DNA of 64,000 bases from Siderastrea siderea (Eukaryota > Cnidaria > Anthozoa > Scleractinia > Rhizangiidae). The translations under genes and the position numbers were made by a program. Under the pieces are notes generated by a model. That model worked only from the letters and a program-made list of their open reading frames with translations. It had not been told where the DNA came from and did not search any database. Below, piece after piece: positions 46,311-58,526 of the stretch (its first letter is position 1; every line of letters starts with the position of its first letter). The DNA lies in NCBI GenBank assembly GCA_964030785.1, contig OZ034972.1, forward strand, positions 49,667,538 to 49,731,537, written 5' to 3'.

Positions 46311-49300
46311 TTGCCCAGTCGCAATAAAGTGATTTTCCATTTCATTACAGGTTGTAAACACAATTTGCATGGGAAAAATTGTATTCAATTTTGCAGCTTT
46401 CTTAAATCAATATAGAATTTCCCTAATTTATTCAAATCTGTATGATATTCCTAGCTAAGTAGCATACTTAAACAAGTAATAAAAATTAAAAAATAAAGAA
46501 AAACAGTTACTCGCAAACAAACGACATTAGGTCCGGTTGTAGTTTTATTTGCATGATAACGCTAAGGCACTTGTTCTTCAACACGTTACACGGCAACTTG
46601 TCTTCCGCAGTTTTGCTACAAATAGAAAGTTTGTAACCTTTCGAACGATATTCAAGCTAAGAAAACATTGCTAATATTGATCGCGCATCTACAACTCTTG
46701 TCAAACTGCAGACACGGAACTAATATTCTTTTCAAATGCAAATTAATAATTTGTGATACACCACTACAAGCACAACTTACACAACTTTTCACTTGATCAA
46801 ATGTATGTTCGGATTTAATGGATCATGTTTGCCATCTTTTCGGTTTAGTCTTCGGTGGAACGAGTTTTTAAAAAACTGCTGTTTCCGAGAAAGGCCATTA
46901 ATAATATCCTTAGCTTATAGTAAAATGCATTTAATAAATATAAATTTAATTTAACTTGTGCTGTTGATAAGTAAGTCAGTAAATATTTACAATGAGTGCT
47001 TAGGGAAGGGTCATTAATTCAGATCTTTACGTGAACTCAAAATGCATCACTGGAGGAGTATATTGTGCTAACCGGAAGTACGCAAGTCGGAAATTTCCAG
47101 TTGTGACTTACTGAAGTTTGTGCAGAGGCCGCGGTGTACCCGTACCCAGGCAAGCTCACCCTCAACTGTATGTACATGTAAACACGACGCACGTGCCTTT
47201 TTTAAAATAAATAACAATGACATCGGAATTTTCAAATTCTTGACGACATATATGGTATCAACGAGGCTGAAAATAACCAGAGTTATTAATAGCTTAGACA
47301 ACTGGTAGAACGGATTTGCTTAGTTTTCCTGTTTAGTTTAGATTTGTTTAGTTTTGTTTAGTTTGACGTCAATTTGTCCTCAAATGTGCGTCGATTACGT
47401 CAATAGTGATTTTTTTTTACCCTAAGATTACCTTCCTGAGACTCAAATGACTGGTACTGAATTGATTTTTCTTTTTCCGTCTTTCTTCGAGAAAACAAAA
47501 ACGAAAAAGAGTAAATAGTACATAGATATGATTTACTGCAACAGAAAAAAAAAGTCAAATATAGTTTTGTGTCCAGTATAGTTTTCTTGACTGAAACATA
47601 GCTGGATACAGGAAAACTGAAACTGCAAGTGGAAACGATCAACGTACTTGAAATTAATTGCATTTACGTTTGCTAAGGAGCAAAAACGATAACCGTGCGT
47701 AAGTTTTCTGGTTCAGCCAGTTAAACTAATTTAAAGTAGTTTTTTTGCAAATGTGCTTTATCTTCTGGAAGTAAACTGTCTTTTGGCTATCAAAATAGGA
47801 AAATGACTAAACCTTTTAACATATTAATTGGAGGGAATTTACCGTAGGTAGTAGTTACTTTTGAATGACAACAAAATACAAAGCAAACTAAAATTAGCCT
47901 GTGCCAGGCTCCAGGTTAGTGGAAATGGTGCAAATTGGAAAGTGAACCCTCCCTTTCCAGTTCCCATGGATTTTAGTGCGCCTTTTGAGGGCCTCAGTTT
48001 TCTCTTGTAACTGTTGTAATAATTAGGGTTGGCTAAGAGCTCAATGGTTACCATACCTTTCTTGCAGCCCTTCTCCCCTCCCCCCTCCGATCATCTCTTC
48101 CTCATGTCACCCCCTCCCCCTCCTGTTTTCGTTGGGGTGCTTAAGCCTGCGCTTGCCAGCCGATCAAGGGATCTCAACGTTTCACAACTGAATTGCATAA
48201 TATATAGATATAGACCGTGCAATGAAGTCACACGTTCAGGATATGGCTTTTTTGTAGCTGTTCGCTATGATATCATAGCAACGATTTCGCCGTTCACTAA
48301 ACATCTGTTAACATAGCAAGCACTTGCAATGAGTTCCTACAGAGATCTACAGAAGTGTCCCACGTAAATGGAAAACTACGTTTTGGATATGCATCGCAGA
48401 ACTCGGGTGCTAGCCGGAAGTACGCACGTTAAAAAAATTTAAATCGCTTATTACCGGTGCACGTGCCACTCTAAGTAACGGTGCCAGCTTGACCATAACA
48501 GTTATCGATTTTCATAAACTCACAAGAACACTACGAGAACTATCTGCCAAGAAAGTACGTGTACAGTGCGGTAGAAGCGCCGAAAGTTTGTTTGAAGGTC
48601 ATGTGTCGGCACACAAGTAAACGGTTGCACAAGCGTATACGCATGTAGACCATTCTCGAACCTGAGATCCGTCTCTTTTTCAACCGCGCAAGGGCTTGTC
48701 ATGAGTTTAGCTAGTGACTCGCCCATGGCGCGTAGGAGGTTAACTGGCTACGGGTTCTCTTATCTATGAGCAAAAATAGCCTGGATGACTGCTGATACGT
48801 GTTTGGTAATTTTTTACCCGAAACGTATTCACTCACGTTGGCAAACAGCAACATTTTTCGTGGTTGAAAATAAACACTGATATCGATAACTCGAAGAACT
48901 GAAAACGTTTCTGCGGTCGACTTTTTCTTCCGCAGGCGCATTTCTGACGTCAGTTCGTGAAACACTGATTGGGAAAATTAATAAGGCTAAATCTAGCAGC
49001 GGTCAAAGAACTGTTTCTAAATCATTTTTTTTTCGTTTTCCAACCAAAATAAAATAACATTAAATTACATTTTAGTTCCGTTGTGTAAAAATATTGCGTG
49101 GAGTTTTAAGTGTGAGATTATATTTCAAACACATGTTTGCGGCTCATTTACTGAAACATTTACATGATAGATACAGGAATCTAATGAAAACAATCCTTGA
49201 AAAGTTTTCACTGGCAAACAAAAAAGGTTATAGTGCAAGAGCTTCAGGTTTTCAGCTCAGTTTAACTACTTCATAGCAGTTTTCTAAGTACAAATCCGCT

Positions 49301-49606
49301 TTAGGATCGGAACTCTCACACCTGTCCAAATAGGAAAATGGCAAACTTTCTAAATAGAAAAAGGAAAATTAGCAGTTTTAGACATTAAAAAGGAGTTCTT
49401 TATTCTGATCTCTTTTAAATTGCTCTAGATAACTAATTTATGATTTATATTCTATCACTGGCGAAAAAATACACAGCACGAGGATTTTCCATTTCTGTAA
49501 TTGGCAAAACTCTTTTTCCCCGGCAACACACGAAACTCTCCAAATAATGGTGCTACTGAGTGTGGCCTGGGGAAAGCCATGCATTTCTCTTCTATCAATC
49601 CTATAC
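46311..49606. other. Array spacer upstream of B4, fuller version
   Basis: The most diverged B-side spacer. Between about 48,345 and 48,830 it keeps sequence (GGATATGCATCGCAG, GCCGGAAGTACGC, the ...GCATGTAGACCATTCTC stretch) that A-side spacers have but the other B-side spacers lack, so those B spacers carry a shared deletion. No gene. Confidence 0.55.
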
Positions 49607-50947
49607 CAACTTTCACTGTAAAAAAAACAAACAAACAAACAAACAAAAAAGGCAACAGGAAAAACAAAAACGAGTACAAAACTGTTTAAGTCCCTCATCA
49701 GATCATTAGAGAACTTCCAGTCACACCAATGCCAGACTTCTGCCTGACACTGCAAATATACAGTCCTTCAGTAGGTAGTCACTCACTCACTCGCTCGTTC
49801 ACGCACTAATTCAGTATAACCATAACAAAGATTACTGTTTGCATGGATTGGGGACACAAACAGAATATGAAAATAGAAGGGCATCAGTTCCAGGAGATAA
49901 ACGGACACGTCTTGTGTTATCATCTACTACTCGGCAAAGTTGATACCTTTTATCATTATGAGACAATCCTGCTCAAGTCTAATGGTCATAGTGCAGGGAA
50001 ATCTGTGTCAGGGAAAGGCGAAAACCAGGAACGTCCTGGATTACCACTTGCTTATTGTCAGTTGAAAGTATTGCCAGAGGTTTGGGTTTAGTTAAAGCAA
50101 AGCTGACCTCAAAGCGAACTTCCCAAGAAGATCTTGTTGAGCCGGTGAAGAAATTCCTTGTTCGCCATATTCAATATTCGTTCAGTACTCTAATCTAATG
50201 TTCCAAGTACACCTAAAGCTCCACCCTGACCTTGCTACTGCACAACTACTAGGAATTTTAACTACGAGAACTACAAGCTTGGATGCACTAACTTCTTTCC
50301 TGCGCTGTAAACATGTTTACTACTCTTGATCGGAAAGTACAAAATGGCGTTTTCACAAGATAACGGATGAGGAATTTAATTGATTTAATTATAAAGACCA
50401 ATCAAGATTAAGAGAAGTTCAGTAGTATTTGTTTAAGAGTTGCCCTTGAATTAAGTCTTCAAAGAGGTATTTGCCAAGGTTGTCAGGAAATCGCAAAGCT
50501 TTGGCGGACTAGCTTTCTTAGATCAGGATCCCCAGGGGGGAGAGGGATAGGAAGGGAGTGTTTGAAGCCCTGGAGCCCCAAAAGTTTTGTCGTGGAGCCC
50601 GGAGCCTGGAGCCTTTCATGACTTGGAGCCTGACACTGTCACTGTCACTGTCACCGTTACTGTTACCGTTACTGTTACCGTAACTGTAATTGTTACAGCT
50701 CTCTCATTCACTCACTCTTACAGCCTTCCTTCCGGCACTGGACGAAAAAATGGATTTGGTAGAAATTTCCTATCCCCATACGTCAAATCGTTCGTACGAT
50801 CATTCACTCACCCTTTCTTTCATTCCTTTATTCATCAATTCGCTTGTTCGTTCGGATATTCGCTCATTTGTTCATCAATTCATTCGAATTAATTGACTGT
50901 TTGAATAGCTGATCGTTTGACTGACTGACTCAAGACGGGCTTTGAGC
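49607..50947. repeat. Left arm of 1.3 kb inverted duplication
   Basis: Reverse-complement match to 51,985-53,294 with only scattered differences. The arm is array spacer sequence (3' flank of an A gene) running from CAACTTTCAC to the simple-repeat block. An A gene would be expected beyond it but is not there. Confidence 0.85.
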
Positions 50948-52001
50948 CGCCCAAAACCTATTATGCAAATTAGCTGAGGGCAAATTGAATGTGCCCTCAG
51001 CCAATTTGCATAAGTAACATTATGCCATGGTTTGACACCTTGTAGCTTTACGAAGATGGGATTAGTTGTGTGCTGTAAAAGATGACAATGCTGAGTGTTG
51101 TTTATTACAATTAATTGCGGATAAAAATAATTTTCCTTCTCGGTCACTTTGTTTAGCAGCCTGCGTAGCTGACGTTATTTTTCGCGCGAAGGCAAAAACG
51201 AGCGCGAACATGAGAATACGCAAAAACGAGCGTGAACAAAATCGCAACCTACGCTTGCTAATTTAATAGGCTAAGCTGGTAATAATAATTACGACAGTGC
51301 CATGACGTCGAAAATCATTTATTTTAATTTTTCAGGGTATTATCCGCCTTTTTCCAGCACCAAACACTGCAAGCTAAGGCTTAGGCGAGATGACACGATA
51401 CATCGTGTATTTTTAAAATTAAGCCAGTTATTATCGCTCGATTGCTTTTGATTGCTGCAACGACAGAAATATAAGCCAAAGCGCGATGTTATACATTCTG
51501 CTTCCAGGTAACTGCTACCCAAGGAAGACAGAATAAGCTAAAAAGCAATGTTAGACATTTCGCTTTCAGGTATCTGCTACCCAAGGAACACAGAATAAGC
51601 TAAAAAGCGATGTTAGGGATTCCGCTTCCAGGTATCTGCTACCCAAGGAAGACAGAATAAGCTAAAGCGCGATGTTAGACATTCCGCTTCCAGGTATCTG
51701 CTACTCAGGGAAGACAGAATAAGCTAAAAAGCGATGTTAGGGATTCTGCTTCCAGGTATCTGCTACCCAGGGAAGACAGAATAAGCTAAAGCGCGATGTT
51801 AGACATTCTACTTCCAGGTATCTGCTACCCAGGGAAGACAGAATAAGCTAAAAAGCGATGTTAGGGATTCTGCTTCCAGGTATCTGCTACCCAAGGAAGA
51901 CAGAGTAAGCTAAAGTGCGATGTTAGACATTCCGCTTCCAGGTATCTGCTACCCAGGGCGGAAGACAGAATAAGCTCAACCAAAGCTCAAAGCCCGTCTT
52001 G
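50931..52001. mobile_element. 1.07 kb element with 17-bp terminal inverted repeats at the palindrome centre
   Basis: Left end CAAGACGGGCTTTGAGC (50,931-50,947) is the exact inverse of the right end (51,985-52,001). Inside are a short hairpin (about 50,970-51,025, TTATGCAAATT.../...AATTTGCATAA), a unique stretch with CAGCCTGCGTAGC and a minisatellite. No transposase frame. Probably a non-autonomous DNA element. Confidence 0.55.
51478..51975. repeat. Minisatellite, ~62 bp unit in ~123 bp dimers
   Basis: About eight copies of GATGTTAG..ATTC.GCTTCCAGGT followed by ATCTGCTACCCA.GGAAGACAGAATAAGC. From copy 3 on, GGGATTC and GACATTC versions alternate strictly, so the growing unit was a dimer. Confidence 0.85.
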
Positions 52002-53294
52002 AGTCAGTCAGTCAAACGATCAGCTATTCAAACAGTCAATTAATTCGAATGAATTGATGAACAAATGAGCGAATATCCGAACGAACAAGCGAATTGATGA
52101 ATAAAGGAATGAAAGAAAGAGTGAGTGAATGACCTTACGAAAGATTTGATGTATGGGGATAGGAAATTTGTACCAAATCCATTTTTTCGTCCAGTGCCGG
52201 AAGGAAGGCTGTAAGAGTGAGTGAACGAGAGAGCTGTAACAATTACAGTAACGGTAACAGTAACGGTGACAGTAACAGTGTCAGGCTCCAAGTCATGAAA
52301 GGCTCCAGGCTCCGGGCTCCACGACAAAACTTTTGGGGCTCCAGGGCTTCAAACACTCCCTCCTATCCCTCCCCCCCTTGGGGATCCTGATCTAAGAAAG
52401 CTAGTCCGCCAAAGCCTTGCGATTTCCTGACAACCTTGGGAAATACCTCTTTGAAGACTTAATTCAAGGGCAACTCTTAAACAAATACTACTGAACTTCT
52501 CTTAATCTTGATTGGTCTTTATAATTAAATCAATTAAATTCCTCATCCGTTATCTTGTGAAAACGCCATTTTGTACTTTCCGATCAAGAGTAGTAAACAT
52601 GTTTACAGCGCAGGAAAGAAGTTAGTGCATCCAAGCTTGTAGTTCTCGTAGTTAAAATTCCTAGTAGTTGTACAGTAGCAAGGTCAGGGTGGAGCTTTAG
52701 GTGTACTTGGAACATTAGATTTGAGTACTGAACGAATATTGAATATGGCGAACAAGGAATTTCTTCACCGGCTCAACAAGACCTTCTTGGGAAGTTCGCT
52801 TTGAGGTCAGCTTTGCTTTAACTAAACCCAAAACTCTGGCAATACTTTCAACTGACAATAAACAAGTGGTAATCCAGGACGTTCCTGGTTTTCGCCTTTC
52901 CCTGACACAGATTTCCCTGCACTATGACCATTAGACTTGAGCAGGATTGTCTCATAATGATAAAAGGTATCAACTTTGCCGAGTAGTAGATGATAACACA
53001 AGACATGTCCGTTTATCTCCTGAAACTGATGCCCTTCTATTTTCATATTCTGTTTGTGTCCCCAATCCATGCAAACAGTAATCTTTGTTATGGTTATACT
53101 GAATTAGTGCGTGAACGAGCGAGTGAGTGAGTGACTACCTACTGAAGGACTGTATATTTGCAGTGTCAGGCAGAAGTCTGGCATTGGTGTGACTGGAAGT
53201 TCTCTAATGATCTGATGAGGGACTTAAACAGTTTTGTACTCGTTTTTGTTTTTCCTGTTGCTTTTTTTGTTTGTTTGTTTGTTTGTGAAAGTTG
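51985..53294. repeat. Right arm of 1.3 kb inverted duplication
   Basis: Inverted copy of 49,607-50,947. Open frames on the minus strand here mirror those on the plus strand of the left arm. Confidence 0.85.
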
Positions 53295-54356
53295 TCAAAG
53301 TAGAATGTAGTGTGTGAACGCGGCTTACAAATTATGCAAAACACGAGTTTGAGAGTGTGAAAGCTCAAAACTCCCGTGCTGCATACTAAATAAGGCACTT
53401 TCACACACACTGCATTCTAAAGCTCGTGAGTGAATGATGTCATTCTGTCCTTTCTGGTGTAATAATGGCGGACTATTAAATCGGAAAATTGCAGTTTAAA
53501 TAAACAGTCTTCTTGTCGAAATTAAGGCTTAAAATTTCGCTTGGGGAGTGTTTAGTAAACAAAGTTTCGAAATCCGAAGAAAAAATAAAAGTGATTTTTT
53601 GATCGTAGTACCAGTTTAATACATGATACCAGTGTAGCTCGAATAAATTATAATCGGAGTCGTGAAAGCGCCACGTCCCATGAATCCTCTCACAGACATT
53701 TCTTCACAATAAAAATCTATAGCCTTAGTGTAAATATTGCTCGATGTCGGGTTCTTGCTCGACCTACATACAAATCAATGCAACTTAGTAAAGACAATTA
53801 TGGGCAGCTATGTATGATTCTGCTTTGACAGCTTGCCCAGGAAAATCTACTAAAATCGCAAATCTGCATGCATCAACCGGTTTTGATTGTCACAAAGGAC
53901 TATGGTGGCGGTCTAGATCTAGCAAAGAAAATGTATCATAAAACTGAAACGACGAACATCATTACAAACGGCGTGACAAGACTGAATAATTCTCTGGTCC
54001 TGTTTTAGGTTTCGTTTCCTGGCGTATGGTAACAAATCGTGCGACTTAAGCCCTTTGTGTAGCTAACATTCGACAGAGCCAAAAGGAGGTTACCCGAAAA
54101 TCAGACATACCTACCTTGAAATTCCCAGACTTGCAATGACTGCGCTCGTTCTTTTCTGTAATAATTTTTGCTTCACGACGTGACCATTTTTCTCATAAAT
54201 CTTTATGTCATGCTGTTTTAAAAATAACCGCAAGGACACATACCGACTGCACGTGTTGATATAATTCTCTTCATTGCTGACAGAAATGATTGGCGTTAAA
54301 TAACGCTTTTAATGAGTACATGCTGCGATTTTTTTTCATGGCCTAAGTCCCTCATG
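53295..54356. other. Unique spacer between the palindrome and A5
   Basis: No match seen to other parts of the array. It begins where the inverted arm ends. No gene, RNA or element recognised. Confidence 0.4.
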
Positions 54357-54470
54357 CTGACTAACTGACTGACTGACTGACTGACTGACTGACTGACTGA
54401 CTGACTGAATGACTGACTGACTGACTGACTGACTGACTGACTGACTGATTGGTTGGTTGGTTGATTGTTT
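54357..54470. repeat. GACT tetranucleotide array 3' of A5
   Basis: GACT units to about 54,449, then GATTGGTTGGTTGGTTGATTG. Placed as in the other A copies, but the upstream CACTGT and TTCA blocks are missing here. Confidence 0.85.
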
Positions 54471-54547
54471 GATTTCATTGATTGATTCTGTAGCTGCTCA
54501 TGTATTCAAGAGACACTAAAAAAGCCTTCTACCACACTCTCGTATCT

Positions 54548-54959
54548 TTTATTCTCAAAGTTTCAATCTCTGTGTAGATAAACAAATAAATACCAAATAA
54601 ATACATTTACATTTGGATAGCTTGTAATCAGTAACAGTGCACATTACTGATCTATAGTGGATCATCTATGTATATATTTTACATGTGTTTGTAAGAAAGG
54701 AAACAACTTATCACTTTTCTTCAGAGAAAAATATACGAATCATCACTCAACAAACTGAGAATAAATATATAAAATGCACGAAAATATTAACAATCCAAAT
54801 TATTTTCACTGATTAAATAAATAGTTCTTCACTCTCTTTAATAATCAATACTTTAACAACCTTTTTTCCTTCGTTTCCGGTGTTTTTAGCTACTTGAAGG
54901 TACAATAACAACTAGATATCAGACTATACACGAGCACCAGTGAGCACAGAAATTTCCTC
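54548..54959 (-). other. Predicted 3' UTR of A5
   Basis: AATAAA at 54,548-54,553 (minus), with ATTTA motifs as in A1. Confidence 0.5.
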
Positions 54960-55945
54960 TCAGGGATCATAAATAAAAGCAACCGGAAGTTCAACTAATG
55001 TCCATTTCCAAACAGTTTGTCCAGTTCTGACGTCACACCTCTGCACCAGTCCCCTGTGGTAATACAACACTGAGCGGCAGTAATGCGCACAATCGGGACA
55101 CACAGCTTTGGTCAGGAACCGAGGGACACGATCAGGGTTATCATCTTGGGCCCAGCTCCAGGGGCAATGTGAGGTGCCTGGCATTTGGCTCATGACGTCA
55201 CGGCCGACACGGCGGGGAATTCCCAGAGATGACTGCAAGGAGACAGAAGGTTTCTCCACAAACAAGAAATTGCGTTGGAGACGTTTGAGCGTCTTGTAAG
55301 GTTTTTGATGAACGCCCGGGCAAGAGATTTGAAGAGATGTAGAAATGATGCTTACAAACACGGCAGCAACAAACAGCTGAAAGCGAGAAAACATTGATTT
55401 GTAAGTTAACAACAGACCAATTAACTTGTTAGTACTTGTCTTAGATTAGTTTGTCGAGTCTAAATTGACGAAAAGTGAAAATGTCTTAAAAATGGCTTTA
55501 GTGACGATTCAAGAGTTAAATCGAAAGCTGCGAAATTAAACTAAAATCGATAAGCAAGAAAAAACAGCACTTTATATTGTGGAAAACCGGAACCGGAATC
55601 AGGGTTCAATCACTACACTCGTCATTAAAAAGGGTGCCCATGACTAAGGAAAACAAATCAAGTGTGAAATGATAGCTTAACCCTTTATTGAGTCCTAACA
55701 TCTAATATCTTCTTATTTTTGTTACGACTGGTCATGCACACTAGCAGCCCATAATATTCCCACCCATGACACAGTCAGACAGATCCAACAACAAACAAGA
55801 GAACATTAAATTCATCTTAAACACGAAAATTAACAAGGACACCTATGTAGCAGACTGAGAGGAGGGCAAATGAAAAAATTGTCCCAGCTATTTGTTAATG
55901 GAACCAATCGCATAGGGTCCTCACCTTTTCACAAGACAGCTTCAT
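54960..55945 (-). CDS. Interleukin-17-like secreted cytokine, copy A5 (two exons)
   Basis: Exon 2 is 54,960-55,376 (acceptor CTCGCTTTCAG). The first ATG used in other copies reads AAT here, so translation must start at the inner, conserved ATG: exon 1 is 55,925-55,945 (MKLSCEK, donor GTGAGGAC), 145 aa. This also gives a tidier signal peptide (MKLSCEKLFVAAVFVSI), and raises the chance that the inner Met is the true start in every copy. The processing site reads RLQR, still RxxR. IL-17-like core and six mature cysteines intact. Last gene of the array on this side. Confidence 0.77.
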
Positions 55946-56039
55946 ATTCAAATTGTTCTATCTTCTCGTCGTCGGAGTTCTTACAAAGTTCTGAGGACGT
56001 GAAGTGGAATTGACTTATCCCACCATTGAGGCAAACTGC

Positions 56040-56124
56040 TTTTATACACTACTTTTTTCCTCTGATGTAATTTCACTCAGATAAAGAGCAATCTTTAGTT
56101 TACTCCTGAAAATGGTTTTTCCCC
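56040..56124 (-). promoter_or_regulatory. A5 promoter: TATA and kappaB/Dorsal-like site
   Basis: TATAAAA 56,040-56,046 and GGGGAAAAACC 56,114-56,124 (minus). Confidence 0.6.
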
Positions 56125-58526
56125 ATTGCACGAAAACGTTACTTTGCCCAAGAAAGTGATTTTCCATTTCAGCACAGGTTGCAAACACACTTTGCACAGG
56201 GAAAAAATTGTGTTCCATTTTGCAGCTTTTTAATATGGATATCAAATTTCCACGATTTATCCAAATTTGTTTGTTCATCGTAGCTAAATAGCATATTTTT
56301 TAAATAATAATTTGAAAAACAGTTACGCATAAACAAACGACAGATGTCAGGGTGTATAGGATTTTTTTTTGTATGATTACGCTAGGGCATTTATTCTTTA
56401 ACGAGTTACTCGACATCTTGCTTTCCGCAATTTTGCTACAAATAGAAAGTTCGTAACGTTTGGATAAATATTCACACTGTTTATAGTCACTGTTTATATT
56501 CATATGCAAACGACATCGTTTTCAAATCGCAGACACGGAACTGATGAGTATTCTATTCAAATGCAAATTACAGTTATTGTATTAATTTCTGATAAACCAC
56601 TACTTTGGATCAACTAGATCATTTTAGCCTTTTGTTGGTTCAGTTTTCGGTGGAGCGAGTTTTTAAAAAGACTGCTGCTCCATTTTAGCATCTTTAACTC
56701 ATTTTGCAATAATTTAGCAACTTTGTTGGTTCAGTCTCCGGTCGAGCGAGTTTTTAAAAGACTGCCCTTCCGAGAGGAACCAGATTAAGATCCTTTAGTG
56801 TCATTGTAAAATACGTTATGGCACATTTTATGGATCATTGATCCGAAAACTGCGCAGAAGTTTTAATAAGATGATGTTTGCTATAAGATAATGTTTAACC
56901 CCCCTCAGAGAAAAATAATAATTTAATTTTTGCAATTGATAGGTAAGTAAATATTTACAATGAGTACTTAGGGAAGGGTCATTAATTCAGATCTTTACGT
57001 GAATTCAAAACTACTGTTTGGATATGCATCGCAGATAGAGAATCTCATGCTAACCGGAACTACGCAAGTCGGAAAATTCCAATTGCATATAGTGAATCGA
57101 TGTGCGTGCCGCCGTATCTAACATCGCCCGTTTGACTGATCTCCAATCTTCTTAAAGAGATACGGTTTCTTATCAACCAATCAGAAAAAAAACTGCATCC
57201 AAGGGAGTCTTTAACCAGCGAACGTTTGTGTAATAACCTGCAGACAGGCAAGAGCATGCGAAAGTGTATGTTCTTGTAAAAACGGCGCAAGTAGATTTTT
57301 GAAAATAAATAAAAGTTCTATCAGAATGTTCCAATTATCCACGACATTTATGATAACAATATATAATGAGGTTGAAAATAACCGTAGTTATTTTAATAAC
57401 TGAGACAACTGGTATAACGCATTTTTTTAGTTTTCCTGTCGAAGGACTGACGTCAATTTGTCCAAAAATATACGTTGATTGTTAAATCGAAAACTACTTT
57501 TTGGATATGCATCGCAGAATTCGAATCGGCTGTGCTAGCCGGAAGTATGCAAGTTGAAAATTTTAATTCGCGTATTATCCGGGCGCGTGCCACTCTATGT
57601 AACGAGCCAGTTTAAACTACCACTGACAGTCAGGTCCAATACTTTAGTAACCGTAGAACGCCACGTGACGGTACGTCAACTATCTGCCGAGACGGTACGT
57701 GCACGGTACGGTAGAAGTCTGAGGCGGTATGGGAGGTTTCTTTAAAAAATGACTTTATAGGGGCAACACAATTACTGGTGACCCAGTAGTTTGCTTTGTG
57801 GCCCACAAATTATGACAGAAACAAATATTTTGAATAAACCTAACAAGTACGAAACCCAACTAGCCGGAGGCAAACCACCGAGGAGTGAACTCCTCGCATG
57901 AACGAGCGACCAAGCATGACCGGGGAGTTGAACTCGGGGCTACCGAGAACTTCTCCGGCTGGTGTTCGGAGCGGGATTTGAACCCTGGGCGACCGAGTTG
58001 AGATCCGGCGCCCTAAACCACTCGGCCATGCTTGCTTTGAAGGCGGTGTGTCGGCACACAGGGGACAGAATGCGCAACTGTACACGCATGTAAACCACTC
58101 TCCAATCTTAGCTCCGTCTTTGCTTTCAACTGCGCGAAGGCTCTGGAGTCGACGCTTTGGCTCGTCATGCGTTTAACTCGTGACTCACCCTGATGGAGAG
58201 TAGGATGTTAATGCATTGCGGTTTCACTTATTTATGAGTGAAAATAGCTCTGCAGATGACTGCTTACTCTTGTTTCGTACTTCTTTTCGAAACGTATTCA
58301 CTCACGTTGTCTGAGGAAATATTGACAAACACCAACTTTTTTCTTGGTTAAAACTAGGCGCTGGTTAAAACCAGGCGCTTTTCTTCTCCAGGCGTATTCT
58401 CTGTTGTCAATTAGTGAAAACAATGACAATTGCGAAAATTAACTGATGAGACTGAAAATTCAATATAGCAGAGGTCAAAGAACTGCATTTAAATCAATTT
58501 TCTCTGTTTTCTAGCCAAACTAAAAT
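56125..58526. other. Array spacer upstream of A5, right end of the array
   Basis: A-side spacer lacking both the hairpin and the TTAA fold-back element; the empty site near 57,478-57,486 reads GATTGTTAAATCG. Homology to the array ends near 58,526 inside the CTAGCCAAAATAAAATA stretch. No gene. Confidence 0.55.
57961..58036 (-). mobile_element. tRNA-derived SINE head (best preserved copy)
   Basis: On the minus strand, box A TGGCCGAGTGG (58,018-58,028) and box B GGTTCAAATCC (57,974-57,984) sit at tRNA-like spacing within a Leu/Ser-type (class II) head. It has no clear folded acceptor stem and runs into SINE-like tail sequence (to about 57,870). Pol III internal promoter elements are intact here but decayed in the four array copies. 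Confidence 0.6.

Noticed and set aside
51062..51266. Short overlapping frames in the palindrome spacer
   Set aside because: About 60 codons, no domain, within a probable non-autonomous element.
57961..58036. A genuine tRNA gene
   Set aside because: Box A and box B are present, but no convincing acceptor stem was seen and the head continues into SINE-like sequence, with decayed relatives in each unit.
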